From Idiomarina tyrosinivorans (GTDB lineage Bacteria; Pseudomonadota; Gammaproteobacteria; Enterobacterales; Alteromonadaceae): a stretch of DNA of 64,000 nucleotides. The notes beneath the pieces were generated by a model. The model ran no database searches. It was not told the DNA's origin and was given only the letters and a program-made list of their open reading frames with translations. Location of the stretch: the NCBI RefSeq assembly GCF_003987475.1, contig NZ_PIQH01000008.1:100410-164409 (forward strand), read 5' to 3'. Made by a program: the position numbers and the translations under genes. Numbering within the stretch: position 1 is the first letter of the stretch; every line of letters begins with the position of its first letter. This document shows positions 30,153 to 40,333 of this stretch, one piece after another.

Positions 30153-31133
30153 TTAGCCAAGCAACTGAAGTGCTGCCTGAGGACGTTGGTTCGCCTGCGC
30201 CAAGATGGTTTGGCTGGCTTGCTGCAGGATCTGTGCCTGAGTTAACTTAGCCGTTTCCGCTGCAAAGTCCGCATCTTTGATACGTGATTTCGCTGCCGAC
30301 AAGTTCTCAGATACGTTTCCTTGGTTACGAATCGTTGATTGGAAACGGTTCTGCACCGCACCCAGTTCCGCACGTTTCTTATCAACCACGGCAATCAATG
30401 CATCCATACCCGCCAATACCGCTTGCGCATTATTCTGCGATGATACCGAAATACCTGTTGCAGAGAATACACCTGAGAACGAGTAGCCGCCTCCAGCTGC
30501 TGAATAACCGTTAGCAGTTCCAAAGCCATTACTTGAGCTGTAGATTTGGCTCGCATTATCAACAACGGCCGTTGCGATACCGGCGATACCTGACAATGTA
30601 AAGCCGCCATCGGCTGTCAAGCTGTTTGTCGCTGCTGTACCACCAACGTACTTCATTGAGAAGTCGATGGTCTGGTTAGCATCAGCACCCACTTGGAATT
30701 TGGCATCATAAGAGCCATCTAACAAGTTTTGACCACCAAAGGTGGTGTCGCCTGCGATACGGTTAACTTCGTCCATCAATACGCGAATTTCTTCTTGGAT
30801 TGCCAGACGGTCTTCGTCAGTGTTGGAACCGTTAGCCGCCTGCTGTGCAAGAGTACGTACACGCTGGAACGAGTTAGTGATCTCATCCAATGCACCTTCA
30901 GCAGTCTGTGCAAGTGAGATACCGTCGTTGGCGTTACGGTTACCCTGGGTTAAACCTGAAATCTGAGATTCCAAACGGTTTGAAATTTGCAAACCGGCGG
31001 CATCATCAGACGCACTGTTGATCCGGAAACCAGATGATAAACGCTCAAACGCTTCATCCAATTTGTTACCCGAACTAATCAACTGACGCTGAGCATTCAA
31101 CGAGCTGACGTTGGTGTTTACATATAATGGCAT
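30153..31133 (-). CDS. fliC: Flagellin A (first tandem copy)
   Basis: This 326-residue flagellin has the conserved N-terminal D0/D1 helices (NTNVSSLNAQRQLISSG, ERLSSGFRINSASDDAAG) and C-terminal helices (LGAVQNRFQSTIRN, QILQQASQTILAQANQ). The central region is short and Gly/Ser/Asn-rich, with no large D2/D3. It is nearly identical to the next copy apart from a patch near residues 195-220. It has its own sigma-28 promoter (31215) and terminator. Glycosylation by the neighbouring pse/maf genes is inferred. Confidence 0.96.
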   Translation of the reverse strand: MPLYVNTNVSSLNAQRQLISSGNKLDEAFERLSSGFRINSASDDAAGLQISNRLESQISGLTQGNRNANDGISLAQTAEGALDEITNSFQRVRTLAQQAANGSNTDEDRLAIQEEIRVLMDEVNRIAGDTTFGGQNLLDGSYDAKFQVGADANQTIDFSMKYVGGTAATNSLTADGGFTLSGIAGIATAVVDNASQIYSSSNGFGTANGYSAAGGGYSFSGVFSATGISVSSQNNAQAVLAGMDALIAVVDKKRAELGAVQNRFQSTIRNQGNVSENLSAAKSRIKDADFAAETAKLTQAQILQQASQTILAQANQRPQAALQLLG

Positions 31134-31214
31134 ATTATGCCCTCCTCAATTAACGCTGTTGCATCGTTCGGAACTGAACACATGCTCTGGGGGACTCCAA
31201 CCCCATTAATCAAG

Positions 31215-31241
31215 TTAACGGCAGGCTTAAAATAAACTTTA
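31215..31241 (-). promoter_or_regulatory. Sigma-28 promoter of flagellin A
   Basis: The minus strand reads TAAAGTTT, 11 bases, GCCGTTAA: 15 of 16 consensus positions. It begins right after the terminator of the upstream flagellin copy and leaves a leader of about 75 bases with a GAGGAGGG ribosome site. Confidence 0.85.
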
Positions 31242-31251
31242 GGATTTTTTC

Positions 31252-31280
31252 AAAAAAAAAGCGGCACCAGAGTGCCGCTT
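31252..31280 (-). terminator. Terminator after the second flagellin gene
   Basis: On the minus strand GCGGCAC and GTGCCGC pair around a TCTG loop and are followed by nine T. It separates the two flagellin transcription units. Confidence 0.9.
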
Positions 31281-31301
31281 TGATAAATTGAACGTTAATT
31301 A

Positions 31302-32279
31302 TTAGCCACCCAGTAACTGAATAGCAGCCTGCGGACGTTGGTTCGCCTGCGCCAAGATGGTTTGGCTGGCTTGTTGCAGGATCTGCGCCTGGGTTAACTT
31401 AGCCGTTTCTGCTGCAAAGTCCGCATCTTTGATACGTGATTTCGCTGCGGACAAGTTCTCAGATACATTACTCTGGTTACGAATCGTTGATTGGAAACGG
31501 TTTTGTACTGCACCCAATTCCGCACGTTTCTTATCAACCACAGCAATCAGCGCATCCATACCGGCTAATACTGCCTGCGCATTATTTTGTGATGATACCG
31601 AGATACTGGTGGCAACGAAAACACCTGAAAATGAGTACGATGCTGTACCAAAACCGTTGGTAGAGCTAAAGCCGTTTGTCGATGAATAAATTTGACTGCC
31701 GTTATCAACAACAGCCGTTGCGATACCCGCGATGCCTGACAATGTGAAACCGCCATCGGCTGTTAAGCTATTTGCCGCAGCCGTACCACCCACGTTCTTC
31801 ATTGAGAAGTCAATGGTTTGGTTAGCGTCAGCACCAATCTGGAATTTGGCATCGTAAGAACCGTCCAACAAGTTTTGACCACCAAAGGTGGTGTCGCTTG
31901 CGATACGGTTGACTTCGTCCATCAATACACGAATTTCTTCTTGGATTGCCAGACGGTCTTCGTCGGTATTGGAACCATTAGCTGCTTGCTGAGCTAGCGT
32001 ACGTACACGCTGGAACGAATTAGTAATTTCATCCAATGCACCTTCAGCAGTCTGTGCAAGTGAAATACCGTCGTTGGCGTTACGGTTACCTTGGTTCAAA
32101 CCCATGATCTGAGATTCAAGGCGATTCGAAATTTGCAAACCCGCAGCATCGTCTGATGCACTATTAATCCGGAAACCAGAAGACAGGCGCTCAAAGGCTT
32201 CGTCCAACTTGTTTCCTGAACCAATTAACTGACGCTGAGCATTCAATGAACTGACGTTGGTATTTACATATAATGGCAT
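31302..32279 (-). CDS. fliC: Flagellin B (second tandem copy)
   Basis: This 325-residue paralogue of flagellin A is almost identical over the D0/D1 parts. It differs mainly near residues 195-220, where the Gly/Ser/Asn patch is rearranged (NGFSSTNGFGTASYS instead of NGFGTANGYSAAGGGYS). Its own sigma-28 promoter (32376) has a longer leader of about 90 bases. As the gene directly downstream of flgKL it may supply a proximal or early filament part, but sequence alone cannot say. Confidence 0.96.
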   Translation of the reverse strand: MPLYVNTNVSSLNAQRQLIGSGNKLDEAFERLSSGFRINSASDDAAGLQISNRLESQIMGLNQGNRNANDGISLAQTAEGALDEITNSFQRVRTLAQQAANGSNTDEDRLAIQEEIRVLMDEVNRIASDTTFGGQNLLDGSYDAKFQIGADANQTIDFSMKNVGGTAAANSLTADGGFTLSGIAGIATAVVDNGSQIYSSTNGFSSTNGFGTASYSFSGVFVATSISVSSQNNAQAVLAGMDALIAVVDKKRAELGAVQNRFQSTIRNQSNVSENLSAAKSRIKDADFAAETAKLTQAQILQQASQTILAQANQRPQAAIQLLGG

Positions 32280-32375
32280 GACCTGCCCTCCTAAAACTGT
32301 TGAATCAAATACCCTTTAACCTTTTGTTTAATAAAGAGTTATTTGAATTCCCTATACATTCATCCTTCAAATAAT

Positions 32376-32402
32376 GTATCGGCGGTCATGCCATTTTCTT
32401 TA
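32376..32402 (-). promoter_or_regulatory. Sigma-28 promoter of flagellin B
   Basis: The minus strand reads TAAAGAAA, 11 bases, GCCGATAC. The -10 element is nearly perfect; the -35 element departs from consensus at its 3' end. It starts about 16 bases past the flgL stop. Confidence 0.75.
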
Positions 32403-32418
32403 GTAAAAAAAGTCTGTT

Positions 32419-33660
32419 TTAACGCAAATAATCAAACAACGATAAATTGCTGACACGGCTAAAGGTTGACTGAATGGCTTGCAGTCGAGTTTCGGTTTGC
32501 GTGAGGTTACTAATTCCCTCCGCAAGGTCTAGTCCCGCCACATCTTCCATGGTTTGTTGGTCAGCAATGTTCTGCGCACCAATAGCACTTTGAATAGATT
32601 CTGCTAAATTCTGGCGGGAACCAATTTTTGAACGCGCTCCCGAGATCTGATTTAGTGCCGATTCTGCATGTTCACCAAAGTCTGCGTTAAACTGCTGAAG
32701 TTCATCGGCGCTTTTATTACCAGACATTAATGCCTGCGATAGTGCCCGCAAAGAACTCAATACGTTACCTTTAGGTTCACGGAAGCTAAAATTCACCGAT
32801 TCACCGACCGCGTTGTTCAAGGTAATTTCTGCACCTTGAAATTGAATCGGCTGACCGTCGGTATAATTACCGGTTGCCACCGACACACCATCTTGGAAAA
32901 TTTCATAGGTATCTGGCGCGCCTGCGGTAATGTCGATTTGGAAATCGTTGTTACCGTTATCACTCGCCACATAGTTATTATCGTAGAAACTATCGAAGGT
33001 ATTACGGTCGGTAATTTTCACAGATTCAACCGATGCTGCACCAGTGGTTGTTGGTGCAGTGAATCCAGGGCGTAATTCCGCGCTCTCGAAAACTTCTTGT
33101 CCGCTGGTAGACACCGCCAGTTTTAAGCTTTCAGAAACTTGTAGTTCCCGCGAACCGTCGTCGCCACCATAAACGTATTGACCGTAGGGGAACTGCCCAG
33201 TGCCGGTGCCAGGTACGAATTGCACCGTCTGTTTATCCCCTTGGAAGCCGGAGAACAAATAGTTACCAAACTCATCTTTGGAATTCATTAAATCAAAGAC
33301 TTCTTGCTCAATCCCCGCTAACTCAGTTCCTACGGCGTTTTTATCTTGCTCTGACAACGCTCCGCTACCCGCTTGAACTGCCAGTGTCTGCGCACGTTGC
33401 AGTGCAGAAGTAATACCTTCAAGCACGGCCTCTTGACGACCCAATGAACTCGTTACCTTGTCCGCGTTCTCGCTGTACTGTTCGTTCAAGGCTACCCGTG
33501 CATTAAGTCGAAGCACAGTTGCCGCCCCAGCAGGATCATCTGCTGGCGTTAAAATTTTGGTTTGCTCTTGCAGTTTCTGCTCGTCGGTTACCAGCTGCTG
33601 TTGCGTGCGTAATAACCGCTGCAAACTACTATTAAAGATTTGGTTAGTACTGATTCTCAT
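32419..33660 (-). CDS. flgL: FlgL, hook-filament junction protein
   Basis: FlgL (HAP3) joins hook to filament with FlgK. The flagellin-like N-terminus (MRISTNQIFNSSLQRLLRTQQQL) and C-terminal helices (ETRLQAIQSTFSRVSNLSLFDYLR) are diagnostic. At 413 aa it is longer than enteric FlgL, as usual in this group. It begins one base after flgK ends. Confidence 0.95.
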   Translation of the reverse strand: MRISTNQIFNSSLQRLLRTQQQLVTDEQKLQEQTKILTPADDPAGAATVLRLNARVALNEQYSENADKVTSSLGRQEAVLEGITSALQRAQTLAVQAGSGALSEQDKNAVGTELAGIEQEVFDLMNSKDEFGNYLFSGFQGDKQTVQFVPGTGTGQFPYGQYVYGGDDGSRELQVSESLKLAVSTSGQEVFESAELRPGFTAPTTTGAASVESVKITDRNTFDSFYDNNYVASDNGNNDFQIDITAGAPDTYEIFQDGVSVATGNYTDGQPIQFQGAEITLNNAVGESVNFSFREPKGNVLSSLRALSQALMSGNKSADELQQFNADFGEHAESALNQISGARSKIGSRQNLAESIQSAIGAQNIADQQTMEDVAGLDLAEGISNLTQTETRLQAIQSTFSRVSNLSLFDYLR

Positions 33661-33661
33661 A

Positions 33662-35758
33662 CTATCTCACCGACTGTAGCAGCGTATCGAACACCTGTTG
33701 CGCGGTAGTAATAATCCGCGCAGCGGCGGCATACGCCTGTTGATATTGAATTAAATTTGCGGCTTCTTCATCAAGGTTGACCCCAGAAACCGAATCGCGC
33801 CAGTTTGTTGATTGCTCCAATAAATTCGCTGAAGCTTCCGAGTCGGCTCGTGCCCGTGCCGTTTTCTGACCAACTAAACTGACTAAATCTGAGTACGCGG
33901 CATTGAAGGTTTTGCCATTACTCGCCCCGGGCGCTTGTTGCCCACTACGACGAACCACATTTGCATTTTGCAATTCTGCGAACGCAAGACCGTTTTGGTT
34001 ATCGGTGTAACCGTCTTGGTTATATTCGATGGTAAATTCATCACCCGTTTGCGGCACACCGCTGATCGAAAACTCAAACCCCGGATCGGTAAATAACCCG
34101 GCGGTCACCCCCTGATTCACTACATCATCCAACGATGTCGTAGTGAAGGTCCCCAAGTCAGTATTGCTAGCGTCGTATACACGCACCGTGTATTGGCCAG
34201 TCGCTGAGTTGTAGGCATCAATGGTAAAGCGCTCGGGCGCGTTAGCATCAAAGCCATCAGAGGTTACATTCACTGCAGAGGTGGCTGGGTCCGTATTGGT
34301 CATTTGCAGACCGCTGATTTCGCCACCGCCTAAGTTGTTGGCGTTCTCGATACCACGTACTGGCGATGCGTAGGCTAAATCTTCAGGGCGAATATTCAAC
34401 AACTGTGCTTTCGCCGCCGCCTCTTTGTTGGGTCGCAGCACATAGGCATCACCGTCGGCATAGTCCGCAGGTGCTGAATCAAAGGTCATGGTACCGCCCA
34501 GTTCAGGACCGAAATCCACGCTTGTTCCAGGGCCAGCCATGGTGACCGTTTGGGTAGAGTTAACCACTGGATTACCAGCGGCATCAGTATTCTGATAGCT
34601 ACCATCGGGATTCAGCAAATACACATTCACGTTATATTCATTGGGGTTACCGGTTGCTTGCAATTCCACGCGCATATCTTCTTGCACAATATTCTGCGAC
34701 TGGCCTGGATTCACATCAAAACCCAAGTCACCAGTTCCGGTATTAAAATCGTAGTCATAACCACTAAAACTAAATTGGCTGAAATCAAAAATATCACCGC
34801 CAATCTGGCCATCGAGGTCCATTCCTAACTTATTTTGCTGATTAAGTTGGTCTGCCAGCGTCATTACAATTTGGCCCAACTTGGCTTGCGATGGTTCTAA
34901 TACCTCATCGCGGAAATTTAATAAGCCGCCCAGTTTACCGCCCAAGCGATCATTGTCAGGGAAGGCTTTGAGTTCTTTGCCACCTGGCGCAACAATGGAT
35001 AGCTGCACTTGATTAAGCTGGTTTACCGGATTGCCGTCGGCGCTAATAACGTTAAAAGCACCGTCTTTCATGACCAAGGCTTCGCCGGTTTTGGTGAACA
35101 CTAGTGATTCACCGCTTTCGCTTTCAACAACATTGACTGATATCAGTTCAGATAGCTGGCGAATTTTCTCTTCCCGTTGATCTAAAAGTTCTAACGGCTC
35201 GGTGCCATCGCCTGTGGTTTTCGAACGCGAGGCGATCGTCTTGTTTAACGTCGAAATATCCTGAATCAGTGAATTTGCATCATCAGCATAGATTCGAATC
35301 TGTTCATTGACGGTTTCGGTTTGGTCCAGAACTAACTTGGATAGTGTTCCGGCTCGCTCATTCAATCCACCCAGTTCCGATAAAACCAGATCACGACTGG
35401 CTTCGGATGTGGGATTGCTGATCGATTCCTGCAACTGGTTAAAGAAGCTCGTTAGCGACGTCGACAGGCTGTTGGCATTTTCGCTGAGCAAACGGTCAAT
35501 CACGCTCGCCTGTTGTAAATAGGCTTCATCAAACGCGGCATTGGAGGTATCGCGCAATACCAGTTTGCGCGCAAACATATCGGTGACACGGTCAGTGGTT
35601 ATACGTCCCACGCCGCCTTGCTCTCGCGCAAAATATTCATTGCGCTGACGCGAATAGCCCGGCGTATTAACATTAGAGATGTTATTACTGGTGGTCTGCA
35701 AATTCCGGCTTTGCGTTAAAAGCCCTGAAACCCCAATAGAATATAAGTCACTCGACAT
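33662..35758 (-). CDS. flgK: FlgK, hook-filament junction protein
   Basis: FlgK (HAP1) is secreted through the flagellar export system. The N-terminal rod-type motif (GVSGLLTQSRNLQTTSNNISNVNTPGYSRQR) and C-terminal NLIQYQQAYAAAARIITTAQQVFDTLL are conserved; the variable middle makes it 698 aa. It is first in the flgK-flgL unit and is preceded by a strong sigma-28 site. Confidence 0.95.
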   Translation of the reverse strand: MSSDLYSIGVSGLLTQSRNLQTTSNNISNVNTPGYSRQRNEYFAREQGGVGRITTDRVTDMFARKLVLRDTSNAAFDEAYLQQASVIDRLLSENANSLSTSLTSFFNQLQESISNPTSEASRDLVLSELGGLNERAGTLSKLVLDQTETVNEQIRIYADDANSLIQDISTLNKTIASRSKTTGDGTEPLELLDQREEKIRQLSELISVNVVESESGESLVFTKTGEALVMKDGAFNVISADGNPVNQLNQVQLSIVAPGGKELKAFPDNDRLGGKLGGLLNFRDEVLEPSQAKLGQIVMTLADQLNQQNKLGMDLDGQIGGDIFDFSQFSFSGYDYDFNTGTGDLGFDVNPGQSQNIVQEDMRVELQATGNPNEYNVNVYLLNPDGSYQNTDAAGNPVVNSTQTVTMAGPGTSVDFGPELGGTMTFDSAPADYADGDAYVLRPNKEAAAKAQLLNIRPEDLAYASPVRGIENANNLGGGEISGLQMTNTDPATSAVNVTSDGFDANAPERFTIDAYNSATGQYTVRVYDASNTDLGTFTTTSLDDVVNQGVTAGLFTDPGFEFSISGVPQTGDEFTIEYNQDGYTDNQNGLAFAELQNANVVRRSGQQAPGASNGKTFNAAYSDLVSLVGQKTARARADSEASANLLEQSTNWRDSVSGVNLDEEAANLIQYQQAYAAAARIITTAQQVFDTLLQSVR

Positions 35759-35825
35759 CTAATCGCCCCTTCACTACCGCTTTCTGGCACTCAGTTTATT
35801 GCTCACTGAGCTGCCGCTAATTGTG

Positions 35826-35852
35826 GTATCGGCAACTGAGCGGCAAAGTTTA
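35826..35852 (-). promoter_or_regulatory. Sigma-28 promoter of flgKL
   Basis: The minus strand reads TAAACTTT, 11 bases, GCCGATAC, matching 14 of 16 FliA consensus positions. It lies in the 118-base gap between flgJ and flgK, so flgKL is a separate late unit. Confidence 0.82.
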
Positions 35853-35876
35853 GCCGCTTTTTGCCAATTGCTTCTG

Positions 35877-36818
35877 TCACTTGCCCGCAACCGCGGGGTT
35901 GGCCATGACCTTTCTAATCTTCTGTGCATACTGCGGGTCGGTTGCATAACCCGCATCTTGTAACGCCTCTGCGAACTTATCCGGTTGTTTAGCTACGGCT
36001 AATGCCGAGGCGTAGCGCGGATCTTTACGCAAGAAGTCCACATAGTCTTGCAGGCTTTGTTCCACATCGTTATAAGAACGGAACGCCGCCTGCTGTTTTT
36101 GGGTAATGCCATCGATATGTTCGAGTGTGGTGACGTGTGAACGGTCACCCTCCCAGCGCGGGTCAGCTTTAATGTTGAACAAGTTATTGCTAGAGCCGCC
36201 GTGGCGACCCGGCACAATATGTTTGCCCCAACCAGTTTCCAGTGCTGCCTGAGCAATCAGCGCGTCAGCCGATAGACCATTTTTCTCTGCCACTTTCTCT
36301 GCGGCTGGACGCAACGATTCAACAAAAGCTTCAGGGCTGGTAAATTGTTGTGCTTGTCCTGAAATCCGCGCTTGGCTAACCCGCTGGCTGCCATAAAACA
36401 ATCCCGCATCGGTGGGTCGCGCCACGCTCGCTTGGCGCACATCGCCAAGTTCTGCGCCTGGTCTAATATTGGCGCGCGTATTTTCCACCACTCCGCCTTT
36501 GAGCTGCTGCACAATCAGGTCAGCTAAGCCTAACGCTTGGGTGTTGGAAAGCTCTGAGGTCAGTTGCTGATCGCGCATGTCACGATACATGTCGGTGTAG
36601 CGGCTGTGCATCGGGTTACCCTGCTCGAACACCGCATTGGCTTTGCGCATGCTACTCATCAGCATGTTCATGAATACCGCTTCAAACTGTTGCGCCGCCT
36701 TGCGCAATGCGGCCTCGTCATTTTTGTTGGCAAACGCTTGGCGGCGAAGCTGTTCAAGCCCCTGCCCATCCATGACCGATTGCGCTTGCTGTAATGTCTG
36801 CTTGCTGAAACTGTCCAT
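35877..36818 (-). CDS. flgJ: FlgJ, rod-capping peptidoglycan hydrolase
   Basis: FlgJ caps the growing rod and opens the peptidoglycan. The N-terminal rod-binding part (RKAAQQFEAVFMNMLMSSMRKA) and the C-terminal glucosaminidase domain (ALIAQAALETGWGKHI, containing the catalytic Glu, and NLFNIKADPRW) are both present. The start is ATG 36818, 12 bases after flgI. At 313 aa this is the dual-domain form. Confidence 0.95.
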   Translation of the reverse strand: MDSFSKQTLQQAQSVMDGQGLEQLRRQAFANKNDEAALRKAAQQFEAVFMNMLMSSMRKANAVFEQGNPMHSRYTDMYRDMRDQQLTSELSNTQALGLADLIVQQLKGGVVENTRANIRPGAELGDVRQASVARPTDAGLFYGSQRVSQARISGQAQQFTSPEAFVESLRPAAEKVAEKNGLSADALIAQAALETGWGKHIVPGRHGGSSNNLFNIKADPRWEGDRSHVTTLEHIDGITQKQQAAFRSYNDVEQSLQDYVDFLRKDPRYASALAVAKQPDKFAEALQDAGYATDPQYAQKIRKVMANPAVAGK

Positions 36819-36830
36819 TATCAAGCCATC

Positions 36831-37937
36831 CTAAATAACGATAAGTTCCCCAGTAATGGCTCCAGCAGCCTTTAATGCTTCCAAAACAGCAATGATATCG
36901 CCCGGAGCAGCACCGATAGCGTTCACTGCTGAGACTAAGTCATTGAGGGTGGTGCCCGGTTGAAAAACAAACATCCGCGCATCGTCTTGCTGTACATCAA
37001 TAATGCTGTTTTGGGTGGCCACGGTATCGCCTTGCGCCAGCGGATTGGGCTGGCTTACATTGACGTTTTCCGCGATGGTCACTTGCATATTGCCATGCGC
37101 CACCGCCGCTGGTCGCAACAACACGTTTTGCCCAACTACAATAGTACCGGTACGGCTATTCACGATAATCTTCGCCGCCGCTTCGGCAGGCGTTAAACGC
37201 AAGTTTTCCAATGTTGAAAGGTAGCTCACCCGTTGATTTACGTCGCGCGGCGCACGAACCTGTATCGACGTAGAGTCTAGCGCTCGCGCGGTTTCTTCCC
37301 CTACTAACTGATTAATACTCTGGGCTACGCGCTTCGCCGTCGTAAAATCGGGTTGGTGCAGGTTAAAAGTCACGTAATCCCCCTGAGCAAACCCCGTAGG
37401 AACAGACCGTTCAACCATTGCTCCATCTGGAATTCGTCCGACCGTTGGAGTGTTGATGACAATTTTTGAGCCGTCGTCGCCTTCAGCCCCTAGCCCACCG
37501 ACAATCAAACTACCCTGGGCAATGGCATACACTTCGCCATCAACACCGCGTAGGAAGGTTTGTAACAGCGTACCGCCTGTCAGGCTGTCGGCACTTCCCA
37601 CTGACGACACAGTTACGTCAATTTTCTGTCCCGGCTTGGCAAACGCCGGAATAGTCGCGCTTACCGCCACCGCCGCGACGTTATTAATTTTCGGGCGTTG
37701 GTTCGGTGGAATATTGATCCCGAAGTTGCCGAGCATGGTGCGGAAGGTTTGGTCGGTAAAGGGGGTTTGTTCACCGGTGCCGGGTAAACCGACGACAAGA
37801 CCATAGCCAATAAGCTGGTTTTCGCGAATCCCCTGAATGTCAGCTAAATCCTTTATCCGCACAGTCTGTTGTGCTGCAGCGGACTGCAACAACAAAGCAA
37901 AAACCGCGAACACTGCAGAAACTACTCGAAATTTCAT
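36831..37937 (-). CDS. flgI: FlgI, flagellar P-ring protein
   Basis: FlgI forms the periplasmic P-ring around the rod. A Sec signal peptide (cleavage likely after LLLQSAAA) is followed by [21 protein letters not shown] and [19 protein letters not shown], strongly conserved in the family. The length (368 aa) is normal. It lies 10 bases downstream of flgH. Confidence 0.96.
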   Translation of the reverse strand: MKFRVVSAVFAVFALLLQSAAAQQTVRIKDLADIQGIRENQLIGYGLVVGLPGTGEQTPFTDQTFRTMLGNFGINIPPNQRPKINNVAAVAVSATIPAFAKPGQKIDVTVSSVGSADSLTGGTLLQTFLRGVDGEVYAIAQGSLIVGGLGAEGDDGSKIVINTPTVGRIPDGAMVERSVPTGFAQGDYVTFNLHQPDFTTAKRVAQSINQLVGEETARALDSTSIQVRAPRDVNQRVSYLSTLENLRLTPAEAAAKIIVNSRTGTIVVGQNVLLRPAAVAHGNMQVTIAENVNVSQPNPLAQGDTVATQNSIIDVQQDDARMFVFQPGTTLNDLVSAVNAIGAAPGDIIAVLEALKAAGAITGELIVI

Positions 37938-37947
37938 TATCGCTCTC

Positions 37948-38631
37948 CTAGAACGGCCAGATAGGGCTATTAAAGAATCGGGTTAACCAGCCCTGCTCTT
38001 GCACCTGTGCCAACGCTCCCGTGCCACTGTATTCAATCCGGGCATTCGCCACTCGGGTAGAGGGAATAACGTTGTCAGCGGTGACGTCTTGCGAGCGAAT
38101 AATGCCGGTCAAACGAATAAATTCGTCACCGGTATTAATCCGCATCCACTTCTCACCACGCACTATCAAGTTGCCATTAGGCAGCACTTTAATCACGGTT
38201 ACTGTGATGTCACCGATCAACGAGTTACTTTGGTCGGCAGCACCATCGCCTGCCGACGTTCGGCTACCGCCGAAATCCGCCGACAATGGATTGCCGCCGA
38301 CGGTCACTGGACGACCAAACAACGTTGGCGTGGGTAACTGCACACTACTGTCTTTTGTTGTTTCCATAGTGGCCGATTTACTTGCCGTAGTTTGCTCTTG
38401 CAGTTGCACAGTAATAATGTCGCCCACTCGACGCGCCTTTATATCGGAATACAGGTTGTCGGAATATTGGTCGCTATAAATCGACCCCGTGGGCCGAATC
38501 GGCATAGGCCGTTCTTCGGGCACCACTGGCGCATAATAGGGATCATCAGGCATTGGCTGATAAGGGCGCGAAGCGCACCCGGCGAGTGTTAAAACGGCCA
38601 ACACTAAGCTGATATTCGATAATTTAGCCAT
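37948..38631 (-). CDS. flgH: FlgH, flagellar L-ring lipoprotein
   Basis: FlgH forms the outer-membrane L-ring. A lipobox (LTLAGC) puts the lipidated Cys at residue 19. The conserved core includes [30 protein letters not shown] and [27 protein letters not shown]. It has 227 residues and follows flgG by 15 bases. Confidence 0.96.
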   Translation of the reverse strand: MAKLSNISLVLAVLTLAGCASRPYQPMPDDPYYAPVVPEERPMPIRPTGSIYSDQYSDNLYSDIKARRVGDIITVQLQEQTTASKSATMETTKDSSVQLPTPTLFGRPVTVGGNPLSADFGGSRTSAGDGAADQSNSLIGDITVTVIKVLPNGNLIVRGEKWMRINTGDEFIRLTGIIRSQDVTADNVIPSTRVANARIEYSGTGALAQVQEQGWLTRFFNSPIWPF

Positions 38632-38646
38632 GCCTTAACCCCTTAC

Positions 38647-39435
38647 TTATAGCTGCTGACTAAGGTAGCCAAGCATCTCGTCCACCGACGAAATCACTTT
38701 TGAGTTCATTTCATAAGCACGCTGGCTTTCAATCAGGTTCACCAACTCTTCGGTAACGTTCACGTTAGAGGTCTCAAGCGCGCCCTGTACCGTAGTACCC
38801 ATGCCATCAACACCAGGAACCGCCTCTTGCGGTGCACCACTGACCGCTGTCTCTTGGTACAAGTTCTGGCCAATCGGTTCTAACCCGGCTGGGTTGATAA
38901 AGCTGGCGAGGTTCAATTGGCCAACAATGGCGTTATCGGCATTACCTGGCTGGGTAACGGTCACTTCGCCTTCTTGGGAAATACTGATAGACGTCGCATC
39001 CTCAGGAATCTGAATGGCCGGTTCTACTGGGAAGCCTGCACCTGAGGTCACTAACTGGCCTTCTTCGTTTAACGAAAACTGGCCGTTGCGAGTGTAAGAA
39101 AGCGTGCCGTCAGGCATTAGCACTTGGAAAAAGCCCTTGCCATCAATCATCACATCCAACGAATTATCGGTGGTCTGCACATTACCTTGAGTGTGACTTT
39201 TTTGCGTCGCTACCACTTTAGTACCGGCACCTAACATCAAGCCATTTGGCATTTCTGAGTCTTGCGCAGATTGGCCGCCGGGTTGGTTAATGTTTTGGTA
39301 CAACAAGCTTTCAAAAATCGCTCGGCTTTTCTTAAAGCCAATGGTGCTCGCGTTAGCCAAATTATTAGAAATCACTGAGATATCGCGTTGTTGCGCATCT
39401 AGTCCTGTTTTAGATATCCATAGTGCCGGATTCAT
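38647..39435 (-). CDS. flgG: FlgG, distal rod protein
   Basis: FlgG builds the distal rod. The N-terminal rod signature (WISKTGLDAQQRDISVISNNLANASTIGFKKSR) and the C-terminal SNVNVTEELVNLIESQRAYEMNSKVISSVDEML are textbook. It has 262 aa, the usual length. It is 15 bases after flgF. Confidence 0.96.
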   Translation of the reverse strand: MNPALWISKTGLDAQQRDISVISNNLANASTIGFKKSRAIFESLLYQNINQPGGQSAQDSEMPNGLMLGAGTKVVATQKSHTQGNVQTTDNSLDVMIDGKGFFQVLMPDGTLSYTRNGQFSLNEEGQLVTSGAGFPVEPAIQIPEDATSISISQEGEVTVTQPGNADNAIVGQLNLASFINPAGLEPIGQNLYQETAVSGAPQEAVPGVDGMGTTVQGALETSNVNVTEELVNLIESQRAYEMNSKVISSVDEMLGYLSQQL

Positions 39436-39450
39436 AGTGTATTCTCCTCA

Positions 39451-40197
39451 CTAACCGAGCCGCATCAGCGATTCTGAACGCTGCGCATTTTCTTCGGCGG
39501 TTTTCATCATCTTCACGTTCATCTCGTACTGCCGTTGCAGTGCGATCATGTGCGTCATTTCTTCCACGGTATTGACGTTACTGCCTTCAAGTGCACCTAT
39601 TTCTAACGTCACCCCTGCATCAGCCAGTGCTGGCTGACCGTCTTTGGTTTGGAACAGACCCGAGTTGGTCTTTTCCAAGTTATTCAATGGCGGGTTAACC
39701 AACTTCAACCGATCAACGACTTGCATAGCATTAGCTGGCGCGCCTTGCGGTCGTACCATAATGTTGCCATTTTCGCCGATGGCTAATTTTTCAACGGGGA
39801 TAGGAATAACAATCGGCCCTGCTTCACCTTGCACTGGATGGCCTGATGCGGTCGTCAATAACCCGGCATTAGAAACGTGCAAGTTGCCGTTGCGGGTATA
39901 GCGTTCATTGCCATTTTGATCTTGCACGGCAAGCCAGCCTTGGCCTTTAATCGCCACGTCAAGATCTCGACCGGTGGTTCTGATGGCACCCTCGGCAAAG
40001 TTTTGCCCTGGACTCTCGGTCATCGCAAATACCCGGGTAGGAAGTCCTTCACCGTAGGCTTGCATTGAACGAGCTTGCTCCAGCTCAGCGCGAAAGCCGG
40101 TGGTATTGGCGTTGGCTAAGTTGTTCGCACGCACGGCTACCGCGTTCATGTTCTCTTTGGCGCCGCTCATCGCGATATACAGCATCTTGTCCATCAT
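39451..40197 (-). CDS. flgF: FlgF, proximal rod protein
   Basis: FlgF is a proximal rod subunit with the same N- and C-terminal motifs as FlgG (MSGAKENMNAVAVRANNLANANTTGFRAE and GSNVNTVEEMTHMIALQRQYEMNVKMM). It has 248 aa. It opens the flgF-G-H-I-J unit, preceded by its own sigma-54 site at 40244 and by a terminator after flgE. Confidence 0.95.
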   Translation of the reverse strand: MMDKMLYIAMSGAKENMNAVAVRANNLANANTTGFRAELEQARSMQAYGEGLPTRVFAMTESPGQNFAEGAIRTTGRDLDVAIKGQGWLAVQDQNGNERYTRNGNLHVSNAGLLTTASGHPVQGEAGPIVIPIPVEKLAIGENGNIMVRPQGAPANAMQVVDRLKLVNPPLNNLEKTNSGLFQTKDGQPALADAGVTLEIGALEGSNVNTVEEMTHMIALQRQYEMNVKMMKTAEENAQRSESLMRLG

Positions 40198-40243
40198 TCA
40201 CTCCAGACAAAAAAATGTCGTTTAAGAATCTATCTGAAACAAA

Positions 40244-40259
40244 TGCAAGGGGTATGCCA
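40244..40259 (-). promoter_or_regulatory. Sigma-54 promoter of flgFGHIJ
   Basis: On the minus strand TGGCATACCCCTTGCA has GG and GC exactly 10 bases apart and matches TGGCAC-N5-TTGCA closely. It lies 47 bases before the flgF start. Confidence 0.82.
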
Positions 40260-40271
40260 AAAACAAGATAT

Positions 40272-40301
40272 AAGAAAAAAGAAAAGGGCGCCGAAGCGCC
40301 C
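40272..40301 (-). terminator. Terminator after flgE
   Basis: On the minus strand GGGCGC (from 40301) and GCGCCC (to 40286) pair around a TTCG tetraloop, followed by a T-rich tract. It separates flgBCDE from flgFGHIJ. Confidence 0.85.
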
Positions 40302-40333
40302 CCGATCCGCGTTAATTGAGGAGGAGTCTATTA

